Assembly (NCBI GenBank): GCA_029237695.1
Contig: CM055265.1
Span: 77,556,447-77,620,446, forward strand
Origin: Conchocele bisecta
Lineage: Eukaryota > Mollusca > Bivalvia > Lucinida > Thyasiridae
DNA length: 64,000 bases
Direction: 5' to 3'
In this document: in pieces, positions 44,642-55,256 of the stretch
How positions within the stretch are numbered: the first letter of the stretch is position 1
How the letters are laid out: the number at the start of each line of letters is the position of its first letter
Notes under the pieces: generated by a model
Told to the model about the DNA's origin: nothing
Seen by the model: only the letters and a program-made list of their open reading frames with translations
Database searches by the model: none
Position numbers and translations under genes: made by a program

Positions 44642-44926
44642 ACATTTGTGGATAATTTATTTATTTAGTTAATAGTGTCAACATCTAAAGCCATTTAGGC
44701 CGGGTTAATGGGGTGTAATCTCCCCATTTTTCACCTGTATGGATGGGGGCTTTTGAGAAGAAATAAAAAAAATACGGTATTTAAAAATGTCCAGAAGCAA
44801 GATCTTGTCTTCTGAGTGTGTGATACATTATTGTGAAGCATTAGGGAATTCAGATAAGAAACTGACATTCTACAGTTCCTGTATATCAAAAAATATATTC
44901 CTCTTAAATTATGTCCAATTTTGTAA

Positions 44927-45292
44927 ATGTTTGTTTGTTGGGGTTTAACGGCATATCAATAGCTAAGGTCATTTAAGACCGGGTCAATGGGTTTAGTACT
45001 AAATCCCATATATTACCTGTACAAGTACATGTTCAAGTACATGTACAAATGGGGGGGGGGGGGATTCCAAAATCAGAACTGTATATTTACAATAAAAAAA
45101 CCTGTATATTCATATATTCAGCCCTGAAATCAGAATAATCCTGATCTGATGCCAGGTCCTCGCCACACCAGAATCACTTGGACCCCTCCCAAAAGCAGTA
45201 GGATCAGTAATAATCTTACTACTTTTATGATGGGCAAATTGTGGTTCCTATAAGGAGGAACCCCTATCGTTAACCCTTCGCTCCCGACCAAC
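44927..45292 (+). mobile_element. SINE family A, diverged, with expanded G tract
   Basis: TGTTTGTTTGTTGGGGTTTA head, AGCCCTGAAATCAGAATAA body, end near GCTCCCGACCA. The G tract after the T-arm region is 12 or more long at about 45051. Confidence 0.75.
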
Positions 45293-45454
45293 TATTGAAG
45301 CAAAGTGGAATATTATTAGTTAAATTCCAACTGCTCCAGTCTTCAAAATTCAACAGAAATGAAAATTCAGCTTCTCATTGGCTCATTTATCTTTTCAGCA
45401 TAAAACATGATCGATCCTTACATTAAACTGGCATACATCAATTAAAACGGACTG

Positions 45455-46290
45455 AGTAATGGTGCCTATGGCCTCTGACCAGTGTAGACACAGATTGCGC
45501 ATCGGGGCAGTCTAAACAGGGGTACTAGTGGGATACATGCTATTCTAATAATATAGATTGCAATCAGACTGTCGTGCTAGCAGTAGGAAATACACCGGCC
45601 ACAAATGCTATAAGCCCAGATTCTCCAGTCACATATTACATTAAAGCGTTACCACTTTGTTTCGAACATCCACCGACACAAAACAAGCTAACTTTTGAGA
45701 AGTACACACCGTGTTGACACATCCAGGGTTTCCTAAACAATTTCTGTTCCAATAAATGATGTAAAACTGTACACGGAATATTCATAGCACTTGTGTAAAT
45801 GACAAATAACAACAAAATATATACAGGGTCTTGCTGATCGCGACTACTATTACCATATATTCCACAATTATTTTAAATGTGTATTGTTAACAAGAAAAGT
45901 GGCGTCCCTATGTGTCCATAGGAAAATAGTTTTTTTCGCAATAATATCAATATTACAATGCAGATGGACAATATTCAAATAATTTGTTTGGGGGGAGGTC
46001 GACTTTTTTGTTATTGATTACATTTAAATATATTTTAGATTTAATGTGTTTAATAGCCAAAAGTTTGTCAGTAGAAACATGTGGAACAGACTAGTTCCTG
46101 TGCAAAGAATACAAACTATAATGGCTCTTTCAACAAGACCCTGCACTAATAAATGTGCAGAAATGCAACAGCAAAGATAGAATTGTTTATGTATATAAAA
46201 TGCAAAATAAAGAAAAAACATAATAAGTCACAACAATCTCATCAAAGACTAAATATATTACAATGCATTAGATTGAATAGGGTGTACGTT
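45455..46290. other. non-coding; partial foldback MITE then AT-rich DNA
   Basis: 45455-45640 keeps ACCAGTGTAGAC, CAATCAGACTGT and CAGATTCTCCAGTCAC of the GTCGCAAA family in decayed form. Nothing else supported. Confidence 0.45.
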
Positions 46291-46292
46291 CT

Positions 46293-46504
46293 TTAACCCT
46301 TACAATGTGGAAATAAAAAAGACGTCTGCAGTCGTTTTGTATTTTGTCTTCTCATTCAATGAAAACATGGTTCGACAGCACTTTAGAATCATTTCCATTG
46401 GAAATGATTCTAAAGTGTTGTCAAAACATGTTTTTGCTTCGAAAAATGGAAAATATAAGATAAACAGCAGACGACAAAATTTAATTAAGCATTGTAAGGG
46501 TCAA
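46293..46504. mobile_element. TTAA foldback MITE, CGTCTGCTG family
   Basis: TTAACCCTTACAATG at the left, CATTGTAAGGGTCAA at the right. Near-perfect inner hairpin on TTCGACAGCACTTTAGAATC. Confidence 0.86.
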
Positions 46505-47150
46505 CATTATAGTGCAAGAAATCATACTAAACCAATCGCGATGTGATCCAAGAGCAGTTTTAACCTTTTCCTCCAAAGTATCTAGAGTGGCTTATTCCAT
46601 GTTATATCTTGGAATATTCCATTCAACAGACAAGGGTCCTTTTGCAAACATTCAGAAAACAAGTCAACGGCACAGATCCAGATGTATGGCTTGTTCTTTT
46701 GGAGCGATACAAACATTTGGATTGTGGTTCGACCATTGACTTAGTTGATGTTAGCAAAATCACGAGTATTTGGCACGCACTATTCAAATAGTCAAAAGAT
46801 GGTTCATTTTCCTATCAGAATACATTTACGATTGTATGATTTAGATCCCGATACTCATAGTGGGAATATTGGAATTCACACATACAAATCAGGGTCCAAA
46901 GTAATGGCGAACAGCGTAGGTTCTGATCAGCCTGCGCATTTGCTAGTCGCACATATCGACAGTTCCTTTCTTTATGTGGGTTAACCGACTTGGGAAACAT
47001 CACCAACTGGTCAACGTAACAGTTTGAACAGACTTGGTAATACATTCAACCGCCAAAGTCTGATCGTTTCAAAGACGAGCACACCTACTAAATTGGAAAA
47101 CATATTAAACCAAGATAACTCACTAAAGTAGAGCTGGCGACAATACACAG
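46505..47150. other. non-coding; nothing recognised
   Basis: A short stretch near 46900-46990 keeps GTTCTGATCAGCCTGCGCAT of the GTCGCAAA family. No gene supported. Confidence 0.4.
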
Positions 47151-47154
47151 AGCT

Positions 47155-47925
47155 CCAGGTAAGGTGCATATTGGCATATTTACGCACTTATCTTAGCAGA
47201 ATACGTTTTTTGTTTGTTTGTTTATTGGTGTTTAACGGCCTATCAACAGCTAAGGTCATGTAAGGCCGGGCAAACTGGTTCGATCCCGTTTTAACCTGCT
47301 GCATTGGGGGGAAAATCCCAAAATCAGAACGGAATATTTACATCGAGATACAACATATTCAGCCCTGAAATTAGAATAACCCGACCTGGTGCCAGGTCCA
47401 TACCGCACCAAAGTCACTTGGCCCCTTCCCCTATTTAAAAGTAATACCGGTAGGATTACTCTTATAAGGGGTATAACCAGATTCAACTGTCACATACAAA
47501 ATGCCAAAGACGTATGTGAGGGCCAAACCAGGTCTCCAGTCGGGATTCGGATAAGGATGAACCCAAATCGTTAAATTACCCATCACATGCTCCCACCTGC
47601 CACCCACTAGCAGAATACGTGCTGATTATCAAAAGTGGGAGTACAAAATACTCGCACCAACGTGAAAATACGTATTGATTTTCAAATCGAGTAGTGAAAA
47701 TAATGTAATAAAGTTGAAATTTACTTAGTTGAGCTGCAAAAAAGTAAACAGTTTGCTTTCTGCAGCTCAAATAAGTGAATTTTAAATGTTAAATTGCTAT
47801 CATTTGTTCCCTTTTTAATAAGAAAATCAATAATACATTTGTAAAAGTAAAATACACATTGAATTTGAAATCTGGTGTGCATACTACTCTTTAGATATAA
47901 AACCTATCTGGAGCCCTGTATACAT
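47155..47925. mobile_element. GAGCTCCAG MITE interrupted by a SINE
   Basis: Outer parts: CAGAGCTCCAGGTAAGGTGC at the left, CCTATCTGGAGCCCTG at the right. The SINE at 47207-47607 splits it. A relative lies at 51044-51306. Confidence 0.7.
47207..47607 (+). mobile_element. SINE family A, full length with 13-bp target duplication
   Basis: TAGCAGAATACGT stands on both sides (47194-47206 and 47608-47620), the mark of LINE-driven insertion. It begins TTTTTGTTTGTTTGTTTATT, has GGTTCGATCCCG, and ends CCACCTGCCACCCAC. It defines the family's length at about 400 bp. Confidence 0.93.
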
Positions 47926-49017
47926 GCAGTAGCAATGTAAACATAATGCAAAGTAATGTCATATTTCCTCCCTGCTCAACTGTAAAGAATGAAAATACAT
48001 GTTACTATAACAATGAAATAAAAACCTGATTAACAGTAATACACCAACCTTTGTTCATGATTGGATTTCACTATAACGGCATGTTTACTCGCAAGATTTA
48101 ACTGTTTTCCATTTGGCTAGAAAGTTAGCAATTTGTGGTGATGTAGAAGGGTTCATTATTTATTGGTCAAACTATATAAGGTTCTTAAATTTGCTTCCTC
48201 CAAAACAGCACACGGGACCACATGGTTTCCAAAACATGCAACGCAATGTTTGATTTCATTTTCACAACAACTTCTCTTTTAATAAACGTCTAACGGCACA
48301 ATAATTTTATTATGAAACAAATAAGATAATTATTGCTTTTATACGAATGTTTATAATTGGCGACATAACTATTATTTTGTCAGACAATTGGTTAGTCACT
48401 GTTGGTAAAGTGGTTGAGCTCGTGCATCAAAGAAATAAACTGTTTGTGTTGTGATAATTAAATTATAGCGTACGGCTTCACAAATAACTTTTTATGTGAC
48501 CATACCAAATCCCATTTGGTGTGTCAAATATAAGCAACATGATCATACACCTAGAATTTGGAAATTTTAGACACATTCACTATTTTATTAAAATACTTTT
48601 GTGAACAAAGAAATTGAATCTAATGAAGTCAAATCGACAGAATTAGAACACATAGATGGAAGAAACAGAATCTCACCAATAAACCATAAATTTCTAGGGA
48701 CTTACTAAACCGATTTGTGCAAAATATCAGTAAACAGGCTATGAACGGACAAATCTGGATTTATTTAATTTCTGATCAGTGTAGATCCCGATACTTTGTG
48801 ATACAACTGGGTTAACATAGTAGATCCAGACCACAGTCTAATCAGGGTGGCACAGATCACTGTTTTTGTCTCGAAAGTCCGCAATGATAAACATCTAATG
48901 ATCTTATCAAGTAAACAGCGCAGCCTGACATAATTTACATCTGTTGCAGATGTCGTATTATTAAAGTTCCATTTGATCAGACAAGCTTTGTAGACCTTTA
49001 GAATGAACAAATCGAAA
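47926..49017. other. AT-rich non-coding DNA
   Basis: No coding frame or clear repeat recognised. Confidence 0.4.
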
Positions 49018-49187
49018 ATTGTCGTCTGCTGATGTTTCACATTTTGCAGTCTCTGTCAATAAAACATGGCTTGGCAGCATTCTAGAATCATTTCCATTGG
49101 AAATGATAAAGTTTTGTCAAATCATTTTTTATTGACAGAAAATAAACAGCAGACAACAAAAGTTTAATTCAGCATCGCAAGGATTAA
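49018..49187. mobile_element. CGTCTGCTG foldback MITE, partial
   Basis: ATTGTCGTCTGCTGATG ... CAGCAGACAACAAAAG around a hairpin on TTTCCATTGGAAATGAT. It ends in GGATTAA and lies 120 bp below the TDP-43 stop, hence possibly in its 3' UTR. Confidence 0.72.
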
Positions 49188-49306
49188 CTAAAATTGCTTC
49201 ACTGACAGACTGCAACAAGCACGCAATTACTGCAGGAAATACACCAGCAAAAAAATAAAAAATCACAGTTTTGTCCGTACATGCCCCATATCAGCGAGCC
49301 GCGCCT

Positions 49307-50002
49307 CTACCAGCCCTGGTTCCTATTGGACCCCGCCCAGTTGGCGTAGCTCCCGGGCTGCGGCTCAGAGTGATGCCCCCAGCCCCACGCGGAGCTCGTC
49401 TGTGGCCCGCCATACACCGGGGCTGGGTTGGGCTGGGTGCCGTCCCCATTGCCACCCGGGGGTGCCGCGCCCTGGGGCGGCCCGGCCTGCGGTGGCGGGG
49501 CCATGTGTGCCCAGTTCCCCGCCTGGCCCTGCAACATCGCGTGGGCGGCTGCGATCATCGCAGAGTTGAACAGGTTCATCCCCATCTGGTTCATGTCCTG
49601 TGGTGGTATGTTCGCGGGCGGACCCATCTGTTTCGCCATCTGCGGGTTCTTCGGCTGTTGCCATCCTGGTATGGGCGGTTGTTGCTGGTACGCGCCTCCT
49701 CGCATGCCGCCGCCTTGCGCCGGCACCTGGACCCTCTTCTCGCCGTACTTATCCGTGCCTTTCGGTGCGGCGTAGCTGACGTGCACGCTCACGCCCTTCA
49801 CAATGTGGTCCTCACCACAGAGACTCTGGGCCACGTCGGGCTCGGAGAACGTGACGAACGCAAACGATCGGAACGGTTTCGGGATGAACACGTCGACCAC
49901 CTCGCCGAACTGGCCGAAGTAGGAGCTGAGGTCATCAGCGGTGATGTCCTCTGTACAACGTGCGATGAACACCTTCCGGCTCACCACCTGCTGCGCTCCT
50001 TC
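49307..50002 (-). CDS. TARDBP: TDP-43 (TARDBP), terminal exon: RRM2 and C-terminal domain
   Basis: The acceptor TTGACAG precedes 50002. The frame runs 231 codons to the stop at 49307. RRM2 spans about residues 8-84 of the exon, with RNP2 KVFIAR and RNP1 RSFAFVTF, and the diagnostic [14 protein letters not shown]. The rest is a Gly/Pro/Gln/Ala-rich low-complexity tail with scattered Trp. It includes [13 protein letters not shown], matching the short conserved helix of the human protein, and ends NRNQGW. TDP-43 is a nuclear RNA-binding protein that regulates splicing and its own mRNA; the tail drives condensation. Composition is sharply GC-richer than the neighbours. The long plus-strand frame opposite is a shadow. 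Confidence 0.96.
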   Translation of the reverse strand, partial: EGAQQVVSRKVFIARCTEDITADDLSSYFGQFGEVVDVFIPKPFRSFAFVTFSEPDVAQSLCGEDHIVKGVSVHVSYAAPKGTDKYGEKRVQVPAQGGGMRGGAYQQQPPIPGWQQPKNPQMAKQMGPPANIPPQDMNQMGMNLFNSAMIAAAHAMLQGQAGNWAHMAPPPQAGPPQGAAPPGGNGDGTQPNPAPVYGGPQTSSAWGWGHHSEPQPGSYANWAGSNRNQGW

Positions 50003-51452
50003 CTGTCAACATGGCAGACATGAATGGCGAACAGTGTAGACCCTGATCAGACTCCAAATCTGGGTCTACACTTATCACATTGGCCTGTGTAGCAAGACTG
50101 TTTCGCTGACTCAATGGTGAGCAGTAAAGACAGTGATCAGACTGGCCTGTGTCTACAGTGCTCGCAAAGGCCAACAATCGAGCTTTCTGTTAATATGGCA
50201 GAGATGTGGCTTACTGGAGACTGATTGGCAATCAGACCACGCTGATGCAGAGGCTGGAATGGGCTTACATTGACCACAAATGCCAAGTATCTGGCTTCCT
50301 GCTAATATGGCAAATATGTGATGGTAGCTGGAGACTGAATGAATGACAAACAGCATAGACACTTATCAGACCGTGGGGATGTGCAGGCTAGTCTGTGTCT
50401 ACACTGATCGCCTGGCCAGTTTAGCAGAACTTGTTGTTCACTTACTGGATGACGAGCAGTGTAGACTGATCAAGCGGTGGATGAGCAGCTGGTCAAGGTC
50501 TACACTAATTCCATTGCCTGTAAGCCACATTACTATTCACAGTGAAATATGTGACTTACTGGAGAGTGGATGGTAAACAGTGTAGTAATCAGTGTAGATG
50601 TGCAGGCTTGTATTTGCCTATACTGGTCACAAATGCCAAGCATGTGATTGAAGGACAAATGAGGCTCATACCAATTGAGCCGACAGCAGAGAAAAGGAAG
50701 TTTGCAACAATTTTAAAGTTTGATCACTCTGCACATTCACATAGTTGCAGCAGGGTTTATTCATTTTGCTATAGAGCTTTAAATATGCTCCAAATTGACA
50801 AAGTAAAATGGCCAATCAAGAGCTAATTTTGTTTGAAATACAATCAACTCTTCTGGTGCCAAGTAAAAATATCAGAATTGTATTTCAAGGATCGATAAAA
50901 GTGCCCAAAATGATCACAAATGAAAATCTTGAATGGATGGCGATAAGTGTACACGAGGGACAGCATCATGGCGAGCATATAGGACCCGATCATAGTATTC
51001 ATACCGGAATTATCTTGCAGGCAAAACATCAGATCATCGGAGCTCCAGATAAAAGAGTAGTATACCCCCATATTTCAAATTCAATGCGTTTTTTACAAAT
51101 CATTTTTGATTTTCTTCCTTAATAACAAATAAGGAACAAATGATAAAAAATAAAACAAATTTAAAAATTCACTTATTTGAGCTGAAAATCAATGCATATT
51201 TTTTACTTTGCAGTATTTTGTACTCCCGCTTTTGATAATCAATGCGTATTCTGCTAAAATAAGTGCATAAAATACGCCAATACACACCTAATCTGGAGCT
51301 CTGGATCATAGTCAAAACTATCTACATCTGCCGCTGTGATTGGAAGAAATGGGACGGATGGAATTTATGGCTTGTCTAGATACTCAAGTTGTTTAGCTAA
51401 GCCAAACATACTGGAATTCTCTTGCAGAAAAAAACAGTAAAGATGTACTTGC
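50003..51452 (-). other. TARDBP: TDP-43 intron between RRM1 and RRM2 exons
   Basis: It is 1450 bp. The 5' end on minus reads AAT|GCAAGT, a GC donor; the 3' end is TTGACAG. 50020-50660 is filled by decayed tandem pieces of the GTCGCAAA repeat (GTGTAGACCCTGATCAGACT, GTCTACACTGATCGC). 51044-51306 is a GAGCTCCAG MITE. Confidence 0.8.
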
Positions 51453-51593
51453 ATTGGAATTTGGGATAGTAACGTCACACCACCTGCCGTCAATGTTGTG
51501 CCGCTGGGAGATACAGCGTATCTGGTCTTCATAGCGGCCAAATCGAATGAAGCCATATCCTTTGGACTGACTTGTCTTTGGATCTCGCTTAAC
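51453..51593 (-). CDS. TARDBP: TDP-43 exon: second half of RRM1
   Basis: This 47-codon exon lies between acceptor TGTTACAG (before 51593) and the donor at 51453/51452, phase 0 at both borders. It reads VKRDPKTSQSKGYGFIRF with RNP1 KGYGFIRF, then SQRHNIDGRWCDVTIPNSN. It is almost residue-for-residue the human stretch from VKKDLKTG to KLPNSK. It joins LLLAQ of the upstream exon and [12 protein letters not shown] of the next. Confidence 0.95.
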
Positions 51594-51974
51594 CTGTAAC
51601 ACATGAACATTTGTTCTCCCTACAGACAAACGATTTGAAAATCAATGGAGTTCTTCCTCTTAGCATTTTAAATTATGTCCAAAAAAAATTTGCATAGATC
51701 CATAAAAATGTTAAACCTTCAACACTACAGACCTCTAGTGGTATTGGTAGACTGTAGATCGAGATGAACCGGCTGGTGACAAACCATCTCATCTGGATTT
51801 GTACTTTTTCCAAGTAATTTTCATATTTTTGAGAACAAAAGCACCCCCTTTTCATAAATGGACTAGTCGGAAAATCATTTTGTGACGATTGAATTGGTCA
51901 GAAATTTAAGATATCAAAATCCATTCTAGTTACTTAGGGGTGAAAGGGTTAAACTTGAATTAGTGGATGGACAA

Positions 51975-53284
51975 GTCGTTTGTTCGTTTGTTTATTAATG
52001 TTTAACGGCCTATCAACAGCTGAGATCATGTAAGGCCGGGCATTTGCACAAAAAGTCTGAAATGCATTGAAAATATACTGAAGCCCCTTTGCAAATGTAT
52101 CGTATTTAAGCAGATCAGACCAAATATGAAACATTTCGGAATTTAAAATCCTGAAAAATAAGTCAACATCTAAGGTCATTTAAGGAATATTCACATCGAG
52201 AAGAAAAACATATATTCAGCCCTGAAATTAGAATAACCTGACCTGGTGCCAGGTCCATACCGCACCAAAGTCACGGTAGGATTACTCTTATAAGGGGTAT
52301 AATCAGATTCAACTGTCACATACAAAATGTCAAAGACGTATGTGAGGGCCAAAACCTCCCCAGTCGGGATTCCGGTAAGGATGAACCCCAATCGTTAAAA
52401 TAACCACGCCTAAAAGAGCAAGTCTCATGTAGTGCACAACTCCTGCTATACCGTTTGTTTGTTTATTGGTGTTTAACGGCCTATCAACAGCTAAGGTCAT
52501 TTAAGGCCGGGCCAACGGGTTCAATCCCGCATTTAACCTGCTGCATTTGGGGGGGGGGGGGGGGGGGGGGTTCCCAAATCAGAACGGAATATTTACACAG
52601 AGAAAAAATATATTCAGCCCTGAAATTAGAATAACCCGACCCCCGGTGCCAGGTCCATACCGCACCAAAGTCACTTGACCCCTTCCCCTATTAAAAAGTA
52701 ATACGGGTAGGATTACTCTTATAATGGGTATAACCAGATTCAACTGTCACATACAAAATGCTAAAGACGTATTTGAGGGCCAAACCAGGTTGGGATTCCG
52801 GTAAGGATAAACCCCGATCGTTAAATTGCCCACGCCTAAAAGGACAAGTCTCGTGTTCACACAACCCATCCCTCTCCTGCTATACTGTTTCTTTGTTTAT
52901 TGGTGTTTAACGGCCTATCAACAGCTACGGTCGTGTAAGGCCGGGCAAACACAGGTTCGATCCCATTTTAACCTGCTGCATTGGGGGGAAAATCCCAAAA
53001 TCAGAACGGAATATTTACATCGAGAACAAATATATTCAGCCCTGAAATAAGAATAACCGGACCTGGTGCCAGGTCCATACCACACCAAAGTCACTTGGCC
53101 CCTTCCCCTAAAATAGGATTACGAATATCGTAATACTCACATAAGGGGTATAACCAGATTCAACTGTCACATACAAAATGACAAAGACGTATGTGAGGGC
53201 CAAACCAGGTCTCCAGTCGGAATTCCAGTAAGGATGAACCCCGATCGTTAAATTACCCATCGCATTCTCCCACCCGCCACCCAC
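51975..53284 (+). repeat. tandem cluster of SINE A copies
   Basis: One broken copy (51975-52050 and 52185-52405) is followed by two nearly complete ones (52451-52850, 52880-53284). Copies are separated by related spacers containing CACGCCTAAAAG, ACAAGTCTC and CTCCTGCTATAC, so the unit SINE plus spacer was probably duplicated. The middle copy has a G22 run at 52549-52570. Confidence 0.85.
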
Positions 53285-53668
53285 AAGTCATGCTTATTTC
53301 ATTTCTGACAAGTGAACAAGTCTGATCGTCTCCCACTGATAATAATTTGCAAGTTTCACTGTACATGTGATTGAAAGTGTAGAATTCCAAAAGTTAGCGC
53401 CAAGTGATACAGTGGAAAATTATTTGGAAGTCTAAAGATGAACAATATTTTCCAGACAGGCCCTCTCAAAATGTCAGGGGTGGGAACTTCAACTTGCCAA
53501 ATCCTGAAAATGGTTAAACAAATATATTTGCCCCTACAAATGCGTAAAAATGTGAATTCTATGTTGAAACATTACTAATTTTCTGCAATTATCAGGAACA
53601 TAAAATCCGGATTTCACGATATATCCTGAAAAACACCCACCCCTGACATGTGCCGACTTAGTGACAGT

Positions 53669-54070
53669 CAGGGCTCCAGATAAGGAATTAGTAATTGAGT
53701 ATTGTCACTCCATCATTTCTGAAGCAATTGGGTATTTCAAAATTTGATTTGCGTAAAATAGAATCACACTACTGTTTACACATCAGCAGACCACACTTAT
53801 TCAATCGTTTGCTTCTAAATGAAAACACATCTTGGTATTTCATTAGAATTGTCTCCTTGGGGACAATACTAATGAAATACCAAGATGTGTTTTCATGAAA
53901 AAATAAGAAAATATGCTATATTTGTGGTCTGTTTATTGTTTTCTGTAGCATGATAAAGATGCCACAAATTTGTCATTGCTTTTTGTTTACTCACTACTTC
54001 TGATTTCAATTGGGTTTTTGGCAATTTTAATTGGGTATTTATGCAAATACGCATCTTATATGGAGATCTG
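53669..54070. mobile_element. CAGGGCTCC MITE, copy 2
   Basis: CAGGGCTCCAGATAAGGAAT to CTTATATGGAGATCTG. Inner hairpin on AAATGAAAACACATCTTGGT and its mirror. Confidence 0.87.
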
Positions 54071-54293
54071 AACAGTGCAACTCCACTTCAAGGGTCAAGC
54101 ATTGAACACTGAAATTCAAATGTCCCTACCAACTTTTCATACAAGTTAATTAATGGAATAGTTCAGAAATGTGCATGAATTTGATTTATTGGTGTTTAAT
54201 GGCTTATCAACAGCCAAGGTCATTTAAGGGCGGGCAAAATGTGCATGAAACTAACAATGTCATATTGGTGTGAACAGGTCAAGACAATAGTAC

Positions 54294-54424
54294 CTGAGCT
54301 AACAGCAGTTCCCCGAATTGTGAGAAATATTTTTTCAAGTCATCTTCTGTACTTTTCCATGGCAAACCAAGAACTATCAAATCTGTGCATTTCTTGGAGT
54401 CAATCCTCTTCGTCTTACTGGATG
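54294..54424 (-). CDS. TARDBP: TDP-43 exon: start of RRM1
   Basis: 131 bases between acceptor TTTACACAG (before 54424, phase 1) and donor CAG|GTACTA (54294/54293, phase 0). Residues: SSKTKRIDSKKC, then TDLIVLGLPWKSTEDDLKKY and FSQFGELLLAQ. It carries RNP2 LIVLGL and matches the human segment [20 protein letters not shown] closely, including the position of the upstream exon border. The N-terminal dimerisation domain should be on an earlier exon at higher coordinates. None was found up to 64000. Confidence 0.94.
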
Positions 54425-54855
54425 CTGTGTAAATACCATTTTCTTCACCCTTTCTTTTATTATCTGAAACAGAAAAATATGCAAACTATCTGTAAACAGA
54501 CTTTGTCAGATTATGTTTTTATTTTCCATATTAAATCTAAAAGCAAACAAAGTTTTTTCGCTAGCATATTCATCAAAGTTGTAAATTCATGCAAGTCGAT
54601 AGAAAATGCAAATAATAGAATTGTCTCTCAATAACAATATAGCTAAGTACGAACGTTAACGCGCTGCATATTATTGCTATATGATCATGATTTTAGTCCG
54701 CAAAATGGAAATGTTATTCCACAATTTTTTATGTTGACTGGTGTAGTGATATAGTGCAACCTATTAAAACAAGCAGCTACTGAGCTTGGTAGACCAGTGT
54801 AAATTTGAACATTATTTTCTGTTACGCAACACAGCCAACGAAACTATATCGACAG
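54425..54855. other. non-coding; probable TDP-43 intron
   Basis: AT-rich DNA upstream of the first visible TDP-43 exon. No feature beyond the acceptor pyrimidine tract. Confidence 0.5.
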
Positions 54856-55256
54856 CAGGGCTCCAGATAAGGAATTAGTAATTGAGTATTGTCACTCCAT
54901 AATTTCTGAAGCAATTGGGTATTTCAAAATTGTAATTTGGTAAAATGAAATCCCACTACTGTTTACAAACCAACAGACAGCAATTATTGAATAGTTTGCT
55001 TCGAAATGAAAACATGTCTTGGCATTTCATTAGAATTGTCTCCTTGGAGACAATTCTAATGAAATACCAAGATGTGTTTTCATGGAAAATATGAAAAATA
55101 TTCTATATTTGTGGTCTGTTTATCGTTTTCTGCAGCATGATAAAGGTACCATAACTTTTTTATTGCTTTTTGATACTCGCTACTTCTGATTTCAATTGGG
55201 ATTTTGGCAATTTTAATTGGGTATTTAAGCAAATATGCAGCTTATCTGGAGCTCTG
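54856..55256. mobile_element. CAGGGCTCC MITE, copy 3
   Basis: CAGGGCTCCAGATAAGGAAT to CTTATCTGGAGCTCTG, 401 bp. Inner hairpin ATTAGAATTGTCTCC-TTGGAGACAATTCTAAT, nearly perfect. Confidence 0.9.

Larger units (their letters stand above)
51594..54293 (-). other. TARDBP: TDP-43 intron within RRM1
   Basis: It is 2700 bp, with GTACTA donor and TGTTACAG acceptor on minus. It contains a diverged TTAA-MITE relative (about 51720-51950), a tandem SINE cluster (51975-53284) and a CAGGGCTCC MITE (53669-54070). No coding sequence. Confidence 0.85.

Noticed and set aside
49271..50023. 250-codon plus-strand open frame
   Set aside because: It is the complement of the GC-rich TDP-43 exon; its Arg/Pro/Leu/His-rich content and lack of any domain mark it as a shadow.
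54239..54634. 131-codon plus frame
   Set aside because: It covers the complement of the TDP-43 RRM1 exon plus AT-rich flank.
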